Shown piece after piece: positions 21,485-36,200 of a stretch of 64,000 nucleotides of DNA. How positions within the stretch are numbered: the stretch's first letter is position 1; every line of letters begins with the position of its first letter. Location of the stretch: assembly GCF_019059575.1 (NCBI RefSeq), contig NW_024883013.1:1-64000 (forward strand), in the 5' to 3' direction. The notes beneath the pieces are model-generated. The model saw only the letters and a list, made by a program, of their open reading frames with translations. It did not search any database and had not been told where the DNA came from. The translations under genes and the position numbers were made by a program. The stretch is from Amphibalanus amphitrite (lineage: Eukaryota; Arthropoda; Thecostraca; Balanomorpha; Balanidae).

Positions 21485-23865
21485 TACTCGTAAGTCGTAC
21501 TACAGTTACTGTACGACTGTCGTGGGATTGAAATAAACGTGGCTTCTAATTTTCATGTTTTACCATAAACCATCATATAGCCAATCATCATATTTTGGAA
21601 TCGTAGTGTAAAATTCATACGATGCATTTACGTCTCTACTATTATGCAGTGAGCAGTTGCTTCATGTACGTACAGTGCTTACATTATATTCATATTATAT
21701 ATCACACTCGTAAGCTCAGCCGGATTCATAATATCGCATTGGCAAAGTTGCGGAGAAACTCATGAAAGGGATCCACTAAACAGCCAACAAAAACATCAAT
21801 GCGAAGAATACAGTTTAGGACAGTAACTCAAACATTCCACGGACACATACAAAAAGTAGGACATACTGCATTAGCCCATCTGCATTGACCAATTATGACT
21901 GGATGTGGGGGAGGGGATCCATTATAATTTCCTCTCTACACAAAACATATTTTGGTCAGAAGCGCATCCGGTCCGGTTATCGCAATAGAGCCATTGTCCC
22001 TTTCGATTTCCTCCGCGTGGGTTCGTCACTGTCAGTGTCACCTGGATCAGCCAAAACAGAGTCTCACCGAGCAATTTGTATTGAAATCAACAAACCCACT
22101 GCTGATGACTGTACCTGAGATCGCATAAAACATACCACGCAGCCCCCACCTAATGCACACGACTATTGGCATAGGTTACTAGGAATCAACAGCAATCCTC
22201 CGACGCAATCCAAAGCGCTAGCTGACGACCGAAAATTCACTTTATCACCTTTAAACATCATGAACATGCAGAAACAATGATGGTAAGTCTACATGGGTTT
22301 TTCTCGCGTCATGCATGCCAGTTGGCAGTTTGTTTGATTGAGGCACAACTTCGTATATCACCCGTGGCGGAGACATATGTTCACGTTAAAGAAGCCCGAC
22401 CAAGACTCTCGCTCAATGACCAACGCACTGTTCCCGGACCCACGAAACTTTGGTGCTATTATACACCTACGAACGTTTGAGTCGAACTGGGGCTGGCGCA
22501 AAGCAACCGAAATTACTAAGCTGAAACTAAAGTTAAGTTGAAAATAACATATATGGCCATTCAAATAACAATTTTTTTTTCTGGCAAATATTATTCTGCG
22601 AATCAGCAATCCGCTAACCCAATTCTTGACGAAATACGTGCATTTTCACATCTGAATGACGAGAAACAGTAACGCCATTAGATAACCACATCAAAAGGTT
22701 CCAGACTGGCGTATACAAAGGCGCGATCCAGCACCCTCCTCACCCCAGCACTATCTCTCTCTCTGATGTCACCGTCCGCACACTCCGCCCATCGAATCCA
22801 CTCCGGTGGGACGGTAACACGTCTGGTCAATCACATGACTTGTCGGCAGGTGGGGTCTACCAATCAGGAAGCAGCAGCCCGCCTGTGAGCAGGGCGAAGC
22901 TCGTGCATAGCGAGGCTCTGAGAGCCTCGGCATGTTTGCGTGCTTCCACTGCTGCTCCATCTCTGCAGCAAATGTGACTCTGCAGCAAATGTGATTCCGC
23001 AGCGCTGACCCAACACATGCTGATCGCAGACAATGCCTGACGCTGCGTCTCGCACAATCACGGTTCTGCGTACTACGCAGTCACGACTGCGTCTCCTCAC
23101 GCAGTAGCCGCTCTGTAAGGAACTGACTGATACCGCCCCGCGGAGCTCGCCGGCCCAGTACCCACCAGCGTGCCCCCGCGCGGCGGCACACCTATTTATC
23201 ACAGTGCTCTGAGCGACCTCTATCCACTACCGGTAACACCCCGCGGGGGCACGGGGTTCCCAGAGGGCCCGGGGACCGGCTCTGAGGAGACGGAGGACCT
23301 TCAATGGCGTCCCATGCTACAACGCTTCGTCACATTTTGTCAGGTGGATTACTGAAGCTAATAGGTACCAATAACGTACAAACTACGGCCTCCCAGAGGT
23401 GACCACTCGCGACAAGGCGGCGCCCAGGCACTGCTGAGGTAGGCGAGCCGCGGCCCGCCTATGCCCTCTACTGGCTGACTTCAGGCTAACTCAGTATCCC
23501 AGACCCCAAACACAGCAGACCACTCTTACCTGGCTAACTAATGACCCCAGTGAACGACTGGAAATGACAAATTCCTCACTGCAGCGAGCTACAAAAAAAA
23601 AAACAGCACCCTCTGACCCCAACAAACACACGAAAACCCAAACACATCGCCTTGCCGAATACCACAAACGATGAGCAATAAATACGCGTCCCGGCTCATT
23701 CAGCCGAGGCCACGTCCTTATGTAAGCGCAAAAACCCTCAGATTTGACCCTCACATTTGACTTGGTCGTTGATTAGGCCCTGATGCGACAGCGAAGGTCC
23801 CTCGGGGTGTTTTGCCAAGGGCACACCCACGGGCAGCGGGGCTGTCCTGAGCTGACCTGTGTATG
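21485..23865. other. Intergenic; GC-rich patch, no gene seen
   Basis: AT-rich to about 22700. Then 22740-23290 is GC-rich with short duplicated phrases (CTGCAGCAAATGTGAC near 22970). No splice-linked exons were recognised; the GC-rich patch might be the 5' end of an unseen transcript. This side also lies 3' of the PRADC1-like gene. Confidence 0.4.
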
Positions 23866-25581
23866 TCACCAGAGCACCCAGGGCGGCTGCTTGCGCTCGT
23901 GAATGTGGTACATGCTGGCGTTGATGGGGATGTTGATGACGGCATGGCTCAGCCGCAGTCGCTGCAACGTCTCCATAATTACGTACCTGAGGAACGAGAG
24001 AGAAATAGGGGTGAGGTTGGTATGCTCAGACTATCATTTGGAGTCAGAGATAGCCACAGCCCACAACTGTGCAGCAATTCAGGAATAACCTGTGTAGCTC
24101 ATTTGAAATAAATGTAAAATTTTACTTTCATATAATGCATAAATTAAATGATCACTGAAGCCACGAAAATGAATGAAAACTCCAACACAAACGGAATATG
24201 TGTCAAAACATCCTAGACGTGCGATTTAAAAAACAACATCCACACGTGATCGGCGTTTTCACAACTCACCCGTTCTTTCCGAGCAGGAACGCCGCGGGTA
24301 TGGTGGGGTGCATTGTTTTGCTCTCGGACGTCATCTCTATGAAGTGTTCGACATTCTCCGGGTCGTCGTCGAACACGAGCACGGCGCGCGCCCCGCAGAG
24401 CTGGGCGTTCATCGCCTTCTCGACGAACGGACAATCCCTGCGGCACGATAAACGTACTTAAACGATATTGTGAACAATGAGCACGAGCATCGCATCAGTG
24501 TGTCAATGACGCATGGCTACTCAATTCTCAAGAAGTGTTTACACACTGAAATCATAAATGTATACCTACCTCATAACTGACGTGGGCACCGAGTAGACAG
24601 CAGCCAATCCGATTAAACCAAATCCTAAACCTAGTTGGAAACGTCAGCATGTGAAGAATGGCACATTATGCATCCTCTGTGTGCATCCTATGTGTGGCTT
24701 ATCCTACCAAATCCTTCTCCAAAACCCAGCACTCACCCCCTCTGAACGAAGGCGACGCCTCCCTCGATGTCGTCACAGTTGGCGAGCGGTCCGCAGGCGA
24801 ACGACGGGTCGGCGGGCACGAGGCGCGCGCCCCGCAGCGTAAAGTTGAAAGGGGTGCCGAAATCGCGAGTCACCTGGATCAGGTAGGTGTACTGCAGCAC
24901 TTCCGGCGACACGATCTCGAAAAAGACATCTTCGAGCGCAAACATGGCACTGTAGTGGTGGAACGTCATCACCCGGTCCAGCTGTCCTGTGGGAAGACAG
25001 GGGAGCAGGGGTGACGTCAGCCAGACAAGGCAAATGTATATTCAAGCATACACAGGACTAAAGTGGGAATTATTTGATGAATGACCAAATTTTCATATGG
25101 TATCTTCCTCTAACTAAACAAATATTTTCAGGTATAAATGTTTGTGAGGAGTTCTTTGACCTTGCAAGTTTTTATTTATGTTTTGCATATTGCAGTGCTT
25201 CTGATTATAACAAGTCTTCTTTGGAGTCTGTGCGTGGCAATTTGGAGAACCTCAGTTTTAGATCCTATCACCCTCAGTCTCTATTCCTATGAAACAAATG
25301 ATCCTTGTTCACAAACTGCTTATGACCAAATAAACAAACACCATACCCTTATGCTGAGTTTGGGGTTTACCCTAATACTAATGGATTACCAGGTAACAGG
25401 AAATTACAGGATTGGTGTTCAAACCCCTACTCTAATAAAGTACCAATCCGAAAATCATATAAGACTGTTACAAAATTCAGCATTGTTGCTTTTTCAGTAA
25501 CTTACCTGAATCCTTACTGCATGAAGCCATACAATCAAATAACAGAATGTATATCTGGCAAACGAAAAGGAGCATTAGCAT
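23866..25581 (-). CDS. PRADC1: PRADC1-like secreted protease-associated (PA) domain glycoprotein, four exons
   Basis: Exons on the minus strand: 25506-25581, 24737-24986, 24270-24437 and 23866-23986. They join in phase with GT-AG introns to 615 nt, 204 aa. Exon 1 starts MLMLLFVCQIYILLF, a signal peptide. Exon 2 begins the PA domain (EDVFFEIVSPEVL, RDFGTPFNFT, LVPADPSFACG). Exon 3 has CPFVEKAMNAQLCGARAV and TIPAAFLLGKNG. Exon 4 ends INIPINASMYHI...QPPWVLW, matching the family's C-terminal INIPVN...PPW ending and its N-glycosylation site. Human PRADC1 is 188 aa. The family is a secreted PA-fold protein without a protease domain; its exact function is poorly known. Exons 2-4 are certain. Exon 1 is chosen because its phase (one base, G) completes the first codon of exon 2 and supplies the signal peptide. 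Confidence 0.85.
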
Positions 25582-26584
<1,003 letters not shown>

Positions 26585-26875
26585 ATTGACCTATAGAAGT
26601 CTTTTTTAGGTCAATGATATATACTATACCATACCATTTATACCTATCTTTCAGTGCATACCTATTGATATGATACAGCTAAAGCAGAAGTGAAAGTGAC
26701 AGGCGTGATGTGACAGGTGCCAGCAAGGTGACAGGCTGTTGCGGCTGTTGCCTTGAGCATGATTATAAATCAGTCAAATTTTCGTACTGTCTCAAAGATT
26801 TACTTTGACAACAGACAAGGAATTTAACCAGCGTCCAGCTGGGCGGCATGAGCGTCTATTGCATTTCAATTTGTG

Positions 26876-27140
26876 CCCTGCCCTCCAGTCTCGCAATTCC
26901 TGATCATGATCTATGGCAGAATTCTGAGTCTGAAGTGGAATGTATGCTTATAGCGGCTCATGGCCGGTCCTTTCACTGACTTTGGCTGGCTATGGCCTTC
27001 CACCAAACACAACCATACCTGTCAGGAGGCTCATAAACATCAGCTCTTCAAACTCGGACTGTTATAATCGGGATGTGTGGCTTGTGTGCTCTTACCACAC
27101 AGAGTCCAACGCTCTACCAACTTAGCTACGGACTGGCAAA
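26876..27140 (-). repeat. tRNA-derived SINE-like repeat
   Basis: On the minus strand a tRNA-like head reads TAGCTAAGTTGGTAGAGCG (from 27128), which fits the pol III A box exactly, followed by GTTGGACTC as in an anticodon stem. A clean cloverleaf with T-arm is not formed, so it is not a working tRNA. The far end (26878-26931, CCCTGCCCTC...CTATGGCAGAA) recurs at 63953-64000, so the unit is dispersed. SINE assignment is inferred. Confidence 0.5.
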
Positions 27141-27292
27141 TTGCAGTTGTGATGACGACACAATGACAAAAAATGAGGATTTTATCAGTCGGCTCTAGTC
27201 ACAATGGTGGAGAGGGATGACTGATCACTGATGGGTTCAAATTTTTCCAGGTTTATCTTCAATTCACTCGGACTGAAATAGCTGCAATGACT

Positions 27293-30200
27293 ATGGATGA
27301 TTCTGGTAAGCCATTATTATGCATTAATTATGGGACATGATATGACTGGCTGACTGGCTTTTTTATATTGTTGATACCAGGCGATTATTAGGAGTTATTG
27401 TGGAGTTGTAGACCATGTACTAGACCAACCATAGTCTCTGCTCTGGTCAAAGGGGTCATGGCAGGGCATGATCTCCTTTCAGGGATATTTATAGAGGCCA
27501 TAGTGTTTTCATTTATTTGGATGAAAGCGTTTTAATAGTGTTTTAAAACCACTGTCACCAAACCACTCAAAAACAAGCACTCAGTGGCAGCTATGAGAGT
27601 TTTGTATGTTTGTGTCCACAGCTGTTCAGCGTTCCTTCACGACATTGCTGAAGGAGGACCCGGAGATGTCCGTTGCCTTTGCTGCCATCAACACCCTTCT
27701 CACTGACCTGGAGACCCATGAATGTAAGTCAGTGAGCTGCAGAAATGCTGGGGCAGTCAGTCAGGGACTGAATGAAATGCCGATTGTGGTGTGAAAATGA
27801 GCCAGGCACTTCATTGCACGATCTTCATGCTTATAGGTTAACCATCCTGAATTGGTGTTTTGCCAGCCGCGAATCTATAAGGGGGGGGGGTCCGTTGTAC
27901 CCCCTTGCCATTTGGCCTCTGATCGAGCTAGAGCTTCGCTGAAAAAATGAGCGTGCTGCCCGTGACGAGAGGAAGCCGATGCTTTCCAATTTTAAGGTCC
28001 TAGATCATTGGTTGACCTTCTAGGTCAGGTCAATGACCCATAAGTCGACCAAAAGTCGGGAAATCGGGACCTGTTAAAACGTCGTAAACTGTTGCTGTTA
28101 CGTTTTTTTTTATTGGTGCTTATCACGAATATCATGTAAGTTTTGATCACAGATGATGTATTCATGCATTTAGGTCAGGTCAGGTCAGATCAGGTCAGCC
28201 AGTAGGGGTCCTGTCGGGTATTCGTAGTAGGTGTCAACCACCTCTTGACAGCTTTGTAACATGTTACGAAGGCACTAAAACTGCTTCGTAAATGTTCAAA
28301 CTTCAAATGGTTGCTAAATTCGAATCAGCTAAAAAAAACTAGCCTAGAAACATGTAAAGCTCGAAAAAGTAAACCGAGATCATCAAAGGTCAATGACCTG
28401 ACCTGATCTTCAGGTGACCTTGACACCAACCCTAATGCATGGGATCAACATATCACACGTTTGAACGCTTGAAACCACGAAAAGACTGCAAACGCGCGGC
28501 TAATGCGAGCTGACATAGGTACACCGAATCGCAATTCTGTCCAAACATGTTCTCGAGAAATAGGTCACAGGTCAAAGGCCATTTGGGTCAGGGCCATGAA
28601 ATGTTCCGAGTTGCTGTAAAATTGATAAACTCGAGGATACTGAAAGTTTCGTCCCGTTCGGTCGTTTTTACGCGAGTTATTTGCGAAAAACCGAGGGGAG
28701 AGGGTTTTGTTCTACCCCCCCCCCCCCCCTACGGGTGAGGGTTAAAAGAAATGGCCAATAACATGGATATTTTTCACATCATTGAACAATCATATGATCT
28801 GATGGTAAGAATGTGATGTCCAAACAAAAGACAAAGCCCGAAGCCGCAGCTCCCTCAGCTATTGGCGTTTTTTTGCGCATGTGCAGACGAGACTATGAGC
28901 GGTCTGATGGAGCGGATGGGCCAGCTGCAGAAGATCCTGCAGGCCAGCGAGAAGGCCGGCGCGTCCGTCTCCTCGGGCACCGAGCTGTTTCTGCGCTCCG
29001 TCACGCTGATCGCCAACCTCGACAAGAAGGGGGTGAGTGGCGAGGCCGGGAGGGTGGCCCTGGAGGAGAGCGTGGGGTGGTCAGGGTCCGGTCTGTAGCA
29101 CTCAGACTGTGTTTCATTCCTACGGCAAAACCAGGAGTCTGTATGCGCAGTCGTAAAAGCTGGTAATTAATCGCCTTCTATAGTCGCAAAAATCTTAGCA
29201 AAAAACATACGGTAACAATTTAAACAAACATCGACTCAAGAAAGAGTTAATGACTCTTCTGTATGAAGTCTGAATGGAAGTAAGCTTACTGTACTAGTAG
29301 GCCTATTATGAAGTTGATGCCTAAATGCAGCATTGTTTTCCGCGTGCAGCATCTACGGGAGAGCCAGAGTCTGATGATTGAGCGCGGCCGCGACTTTATC
29401 CAGCAGTACTCGGGGGCGCGCCAGAAGATCGCCGACCTCTGCGACCCTTTCATCATGGACGACATGACCATCCTCACACACTCCAGGTAAGGGCTCAGCG
29501 ACACCGGGACCGGGTGGCTGGGGGAGGGAGGGGGGGGGGGTCACCTGGGGATCTGAACACCACTCGCCTTGCCAACGTCTGCCTAACGCTGCTGGATGGC
29601 GTTTTTAGTTCAGGGTTTCGCACATAGAGGGCAGCGCAGCCGTACGGGTCCACATTGGCACTGTTCCGCCAGGTGTTAGCTTTCGTTATGCCTGGTTACA
29701 TAGCATTTTTGACGAGGCTTCAGCTCATTTATTTTGCGATAATTTCGATGCAGTGCTCTTGGTAGATTTAGACAGTACCATTTTGTAAGTTGTAAAGCGC
29801 CATTGGCATCTATTGCAACATCACAGGCAGAGCTATAAACTTGCGACAATCCCTATGTAAACGCGGCTATTGTTAGATTCTGCGGGTGAGATGCCGTGCT
29901 TTCGTTCCTTCTTTAACTCCACCTCCGCGGAATAAGGTTGCCGCATTGTCCATTAAATGAATAGAGGTCTGTGGGTGATGTAGGTCATCCTATAAGCTGC
30001 AAACATGTTCAATTGTTCAGCTCGGCTTGCTGTGTTCGATTTTCCGTGCTGTTTTTGATAGCACTGGACGTGGACACTCACCTTACCACTGTCCCTTCTT
30101 GCAACTCCAGAGAATGTGTTTGTTACCTTCACCGTCAGAAGTGCGCTCGCCCCGCTGGAACCGCTAGTTTAGTGTCTCACTGCTCCTATTTTCGCAGGTC

Positions 30201-33200
30201 GCGGGCCGTCAGAGACGCTCTCATCAGGGCGAAGAAGGAGAGCGGCAAGAACTTCCGCGTGCTGGTCACCGAGAGCCAGCCGGACCGGAGCGGGTGAGTA
30301 GAGACGGACACGAGCCACTTCCTCCCGCTTGAAGCTCGTTCATCTTTATCAACCAACAATATCCAGGCTCTGATTGGTCAGGCTGTCAAGTATGTCATAG
30401 CATAGCCGAAAGTACCGTTAGGACGTGGTGGTAAATCGTTGTGTTCTTGCATTTCATTCCTAGAATAAGCTCTACCAGTTGTGCTCATTTATTTAGCAAT
30501 TAAATGGGCACATATTTTTCCGGCTTCCATTAAGTGGGAATGATTTGATTGGTTGCCACGAAGTTAAATGCAAATAGCACCCCCCCCCCCCCCCAACACG
30601 TCCTGTGGAATGGAGTGAGGACCAGATCGCCTATTGAGCCAGGCTGGGCCGATCGTTAGCGGATGCGGTATTATGACTCAGATCGCGGAGTTTCACACCT
30701 GGGTTGACTCATCCTCCACGTTCAAAACCAGTCTCCCACACGGTTTTTTCTCGGCCACCGGCGGACCCTTGTTGTCTGGTAGTTAGCGGGGCTATTATCC
30801 GCGGATATGTGTCATGTTCACACCGCAGCGGCAGCCGGCAGCCACACGGCGTCCGTGGTCCAGTACAGAGCCCATACCGCAGCGCCGGCCACCGCGCTGA
30901 ACCACACAGAGCCCATACCGCCAGCACCCGGCCACCGCGCTGAACCACACAGAGTCCGTGCCGCCAGCACCCGGCACCCGAGCTGAACCACACAGAGTCC
31001 GTGCCGCCAGCACCCGGCCACCGCGCTGAACCGCACAGGGCTGTCTCCCGACCACCAGTACAGTGGCCTTGTCAAACGGCTGTGGGAGTGGTCAACACGA
31101 TCGGCTTTAGGCTGAGATGCGGCTCGTATTCGAGTTGGTTTACGTTTTGCTAAACGGTTGATAAACCCAATACTGCTCACTGGCTAGCGGGGCAATACGA
31201 ATCCACAAGGATCGGTAAAAAAAAACGGCAACACTTACCTAATGATGGGAGTGTGTTGAGAAGCGAACATGTCAAGAAAATATAGGCTGTTTCGAGCTAA
31301 CTATAGGGTGCGGCAAAAGTTTTGATACCTTACCATTCATTCCGTCCCTCCCGTAAAATTAAAACAACAGTTTCATTTCAGCGGTCAATGTATTCTCCAC
31401 GAAGCTGGACACAGAGTGAGAGACGTGCGGGCATGCTGGCCACCAGGTTCTTCAGAGTCTGTGGGCTGATGTTCGCCCACGTCCTCTTGAGCGCCTGCTC
31501 GAGCTGTTCAAGGTTGCTGGGAGGTTTTTTCTTGTCCAGCTCCTGCTGCATTATCCCCCAGAGCTCTTCAATTGGATTCAGGTCAGGGCTGTTCCCTGGC
31601 CACGTGTCCTTAGCCCAGAAGTTGGGGAGGTGCTCCCGGCACCACTTCTGCGCTCTGGCAGACCGATGAGCTGGAGCGCCATCCTGCATGAAAATGCTGT
31701 CCGACCTGCGCTCGACCATGCGGCGCGTGAGGACGGAGCCCGTCGTGGCCGTCCTGTTGATGGCAGGGAGGCAGACTTCCTCGAGGATGTGCTCCACGTA
31801 GTACTCGGCATTGACTGACGTCTTCTGCGGGATCACGTGCAGCTGGCTCAGTCCCTCGTAGGACATCATGCCCCACACCATCAGTTTCGGCGGAAATTTT
31901 ACGCTGAACGCCTTTGGGACTTCAGCCGGGTTCTCAGCCCACACTCGCTCGTTCTGGCGGTTTGGGTGGTGGAAGAGTTGAAAGGGAGACTCGTCGCTGA
32001 AGAGTACCCGTTTCCACTCTTCCACAGTCCAGTTCTTGCGTTCCTTGCAAAACTGAAGCCTCTGTGCTCGCTGTTTTTCCGTTAATTTTGGCCTTACGCG
32101 GATCTTGTAGGCCTTCAGTCCAAGGGTGTTCCTCCAGTACCGGCGGACAGTCCTCTCGGACACCGGATATTTCTTCCGAGTGAGCTGTTTGGACAGCTTC
32201 CTCACCGAGTGGCCAGATTTTCCAGCCGCTTTCTTCATCACGATCTTGGCGACGGTCGAGATGCTGGAAGGGCGCCCTGACTGCGGTCTATCTGCGACGT
32301 TCCCTGCCTCCTTAAACTTCTTCCACCAGCGTTTGATGGTGAGGACTGGGACCCCAAAGTGTGAGGCAACGTCCCTCTGCGTCTTGCCGGCTTGGAGCAT
32401 GCCAATGGCGCGGCTGCGAGCCTCCAAACTGTATTGTTTGACCTTCATGGTTCGGCCGTGGCTACTGCAGCGGCCACCGGGTGGATAATGACCCCGGCCG
32501 GCGACCCTCTGGGTCGAGGTCAGCTGTTCAGCTAATCCCCGCCTCGGGGAAGGATGCGGGTACGCAAGGGCGCGCTCAGAAATGTCATATTCGGGGGCAT
32601 ACTGGAAATGCATTGAGCTATTACAAAAAGACGGAAGGTATCAATACTTTTGCCGCACCCTATATATCGTTTTCCGTATGTTCAAAACTCTTATGTATTA
32701 TGTAGGTATATTTAATGCTGGATTTTTCATTGAATGTATCCATTTTGAACGACTTACTTTTTTAACTTTCACTTGCCATCTGCTCTGTCATCTAATGTGA
32801 TTATTGCAAATACAGTGGAAAGCGTCGGGCAGCTCGTCGCAGCTTTGCCTGCACTAGGGCTAACTTGAACTTAAATGTTGACTTGTCGACGTCCAACAAA
32901 ACAATTATGTTGAAGCGACCCCCAGGCTCCGTGTTAAGTCCCTGAGTCATTATCCATCATGCTAATATCTCAGGCTAGCGCCATAAACGTCAATCAAAAT
33001 TTCCTGTGAGCGTCGTTGACGTTCTGCGGTTTATGTGTCAACAATCTCAGCTTCAAAAACGGCTTCGGATTTATCTGAAATGGTTAGGTAGTCTCCATGC
33101 TGAGCCTGTAGCCGTAAGTGGTTTCAATGTACCTGCTGTCAGAAGTTGTTTCCAGATATTCAGTGTTATCATGGTGCATTCCTACCGCCTGACGTTGACG

Positions 33201-36200
33201 GTTGACACGGACCTTGACCGTTCAGTCTTATCCCTTATGTAGATGTGCATAAAAATAATGCGATTTTTTTTTTTTTGGCCAGCTTTGTGGTGTCATCGGT
33301 TGAAATTTATGATGGTGTATTCATAAGAGTCACTGTGGCTAGCAATTAGCGATGCCACCATTACATTGCAGTATTTTAAGCAGCCTAGATCTATATAGGT
33401 ATGGTGAATGATTATGACCTTAAAAGTGTCTTAAGTACAGAATGGTAAACAGTGTCGAATGCTCTTCAAAGTTTGCTTAGTTTCGCTCTTGCGCTTTCGT
33501 GCCGTTCACGCGCCAAACATGACTCGAGTCAACGCCAGTCAGTTCCCACGAGGCCCCTCTGTTTGTGATTTCCGGCCTTGCTCCGGGCCACAGGAAGCAC
33601 TGCCAGCACCGGCCTCCTCTCAAGGGCCTCCTAACGACGGGATTCTCTCGCCTCACTCCCAGCCTCCTTCCCTTCATACGGAGGGATGCCGGGTTCCCGA
33701 TCACCCCTCCCCCCCTCTCCGGGACCCCAGTGCCGCCCCTCCGGCAGTCACTGCCCCCCCCCCCCTCCCTGATTCGGTACACTCGCGGCGCTGTGACGCC
33801 GGCTACGGCCGCGGAAAGCCACCCACCCGGCGGCGGCGGCGGCTCCGGCTCGGCGACTCTCTGTTCTGTGCACGTGCAGACCCACCTGCGGCCATGTTCT
33901 CTCTCCGGGAACGATCTGCGCCGCGGCGGCCCCCCACCATTGTGATGCACAGTGAGTCAGGGGGGATAGGCAAACGGACAGAACGACCGGTCCATAAATG
34001 AGGTGGGTGTACTGGCCGAGCCAGCTGACTGCGCAGACATGATGTCAGCAGGGGAGCTTGTGCCGAGGGAGAAAAGGTGATCTCACGTTTGCGATGGAAT
34101 GCTTCCAAAGATGTATGGAAGAACTTACCGTAAAGTGGGGCTATTTGAGACAGTGGACAGTGGGGCTATTTGAGACAGTACTTTAAATCGCTATGAAATG
34201 AAGAGCGTTTGATTTTGATGTGATATTTTTGCTCAGGAAGGTGTAGAATCGAGCAGTAAATCGCCTGAGCAAAAATTAAATATAAATTTCAAGCGGTTTT
34301 TATTTTATAACAATTTAAATGCTGTCTCAAATAGGCCCACTGTCTCAAATAGCCACACCTTACTATCTGTTTTCACCGCTGGTATGGTTTTATGCCTCTG
34401 CATCCGTATACAATGTCTCCTAATTTTCCCTATTCTGAATATCCTGGTTTAATTTAAATTAAGGAAATTTTTCATTTGTGCTTATTTCAATGTAAAGGGC
34501 ATTAACCTCAATTGCCCCTTTCCCAAGAATCTGGCAACCGCTAGGTAATATGTGCATACAAAAATCGGTTTATATCCGTTCGCCGTGATGTCGCAATACT
34601 GGTTCCGTGACCGGTGATCCAATTCAGCCCCTGCACGCGAGGCCATTGGTGGCGGGCGGCGGGCGGTCGGGAAAACCTATCATGAATAAATCCAGCAAAT
34701 TGATGGCCCCTGGCCTCTGTTATATCTCATGAGCTAAATAAGCTGCTGAAATTAATATGTACGTACAATATACGCCTTAATTAAGGCTTGCATGTGTTCT
34801 GCTTGCGTGTCAAATTCGATCGTGCTCACCGAGACAAAAAATCTCATAGCGAGTAACCGGAATGCATAATATCTTTGTGGCTGGAAAAATCTGATCTCTT
34901 CGCTCCTCATTAGTTGTAAATTTGATGGTTTTTCTTCTTGACGGATGTGATAGAAAGTAATGCCAAGCAAATATTCCACTGACAAAAATGCAAATAATCT
35001 ATACCTATGGTAGCTGGTAGGTAGTCGGTGTGGCTTTTGTCGTATGTCGTGTTCCTGCGACCCACCTCTCGGTCTCTCTGCCAGCCCTGCCTCAGTAGCC
35101 GGGCGGCAGTACCAGCGGTGCAGGTGACAGTGTCAGCCCGACCCAGGCCCAGGACTGTGACAGCGGCGGAGATGTGACAGCCGCAGCCCGTCCCCAGGGC
35201 CCACCTGTGCGGGAAGCTGGCCGCGGCCGGGCAGCCCGTTCCCAGCTCGGAGCCGGTCTGTGATTGCCTCCCTCCCCGCAGTGCCGAGCTGCGCCGGGAG
35301 CTGGCCGCCGCCGGGATCGACTGCACGGTGATCCTGGACGCGGCGGTGGCCTACTCGATGGAGTCGGTCGACTGCGTGCTGGTCGGCGCCGAGGGTGTCG
35401 TCGAAAACGGCGGCATCGTCAACAAGATCGGCAGCCTGGCGGTGGCCATGAGCGCGCACGCCTTCAAACGGCCGCTCTACGTGCTGGCCGAGTGCGTCAA
35501 GTTCGTCCGGCTGTACCCGCTCAACCAGCAGGAGGTGCCCGATGAGTTCAAGGTGCGTTCCGGACGGCTGGGGCGGGGTGGTGGGCCGCGGTGGGACCGG
35601 ATGGGAGTGGGCGACGGAAGTGGTGTGGTAGGGGAACGGTGTGGTGTTAGGCTTGCGTGTTGAATAGGACTTAGGTGTGGTAGGTCCTCATGGATTAGTC
35701 GTGTTAAATTATTGACACTTTTTGCACTGAGTGAATTCGGTCCGAGTGCTCTTTGTTGCCGTTTTTGCAATAGTGTGCGACAATTAAACGGTAGATCTGA
35801 AGACGCATGCTCTTAGGAACGATACAGACCATCATTTTGTGCGGCTCAATCAATGTTTATCTGGTAAAGTCACATTTTCTGTCACGATCATTGATAAATA
35901 GTGCTCTCTGAAACATTTGAGATTGCGGGTTCTTTGGTTACCGCATACCGTGCAGTGACTCTCCACGAGAATTTGCATTTGCAAAGTTGGGATAATATGG
36001 CCAAGTGGTTGGATCTCGACATAATAGATCATGCATGCTTATGTGTGCAAAACCCGGTAAAAGCCGGGCTGTTTCCCGCCATTTCGCGTCAGCGTTAGGT
36101 GCGGCTTTGCTGTTAAGAAGATGTCGGGACCGGTGCGCATTGCTCAAGCATAATATGTAGATGCTCTTTCGTGATACAAATCGGACACGTCACTTCATAT

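Noticed and set aside
27060..27140. Functional tRNA gene on the minus strand
   Set aside because: The D-arm-like head is good, but no proper T arm (GGTTCGANTCC) or acceptor stem pairing follows, so it is a tRNA-derived repeat.
33459..34001. 180-codon frame in intron 5 of eIF2B alpha
   Set aside because: Low-complexity Pro/Arg-rich, no domain, overlapped by equal-length frames in other phases and strand; GC composition explains it.
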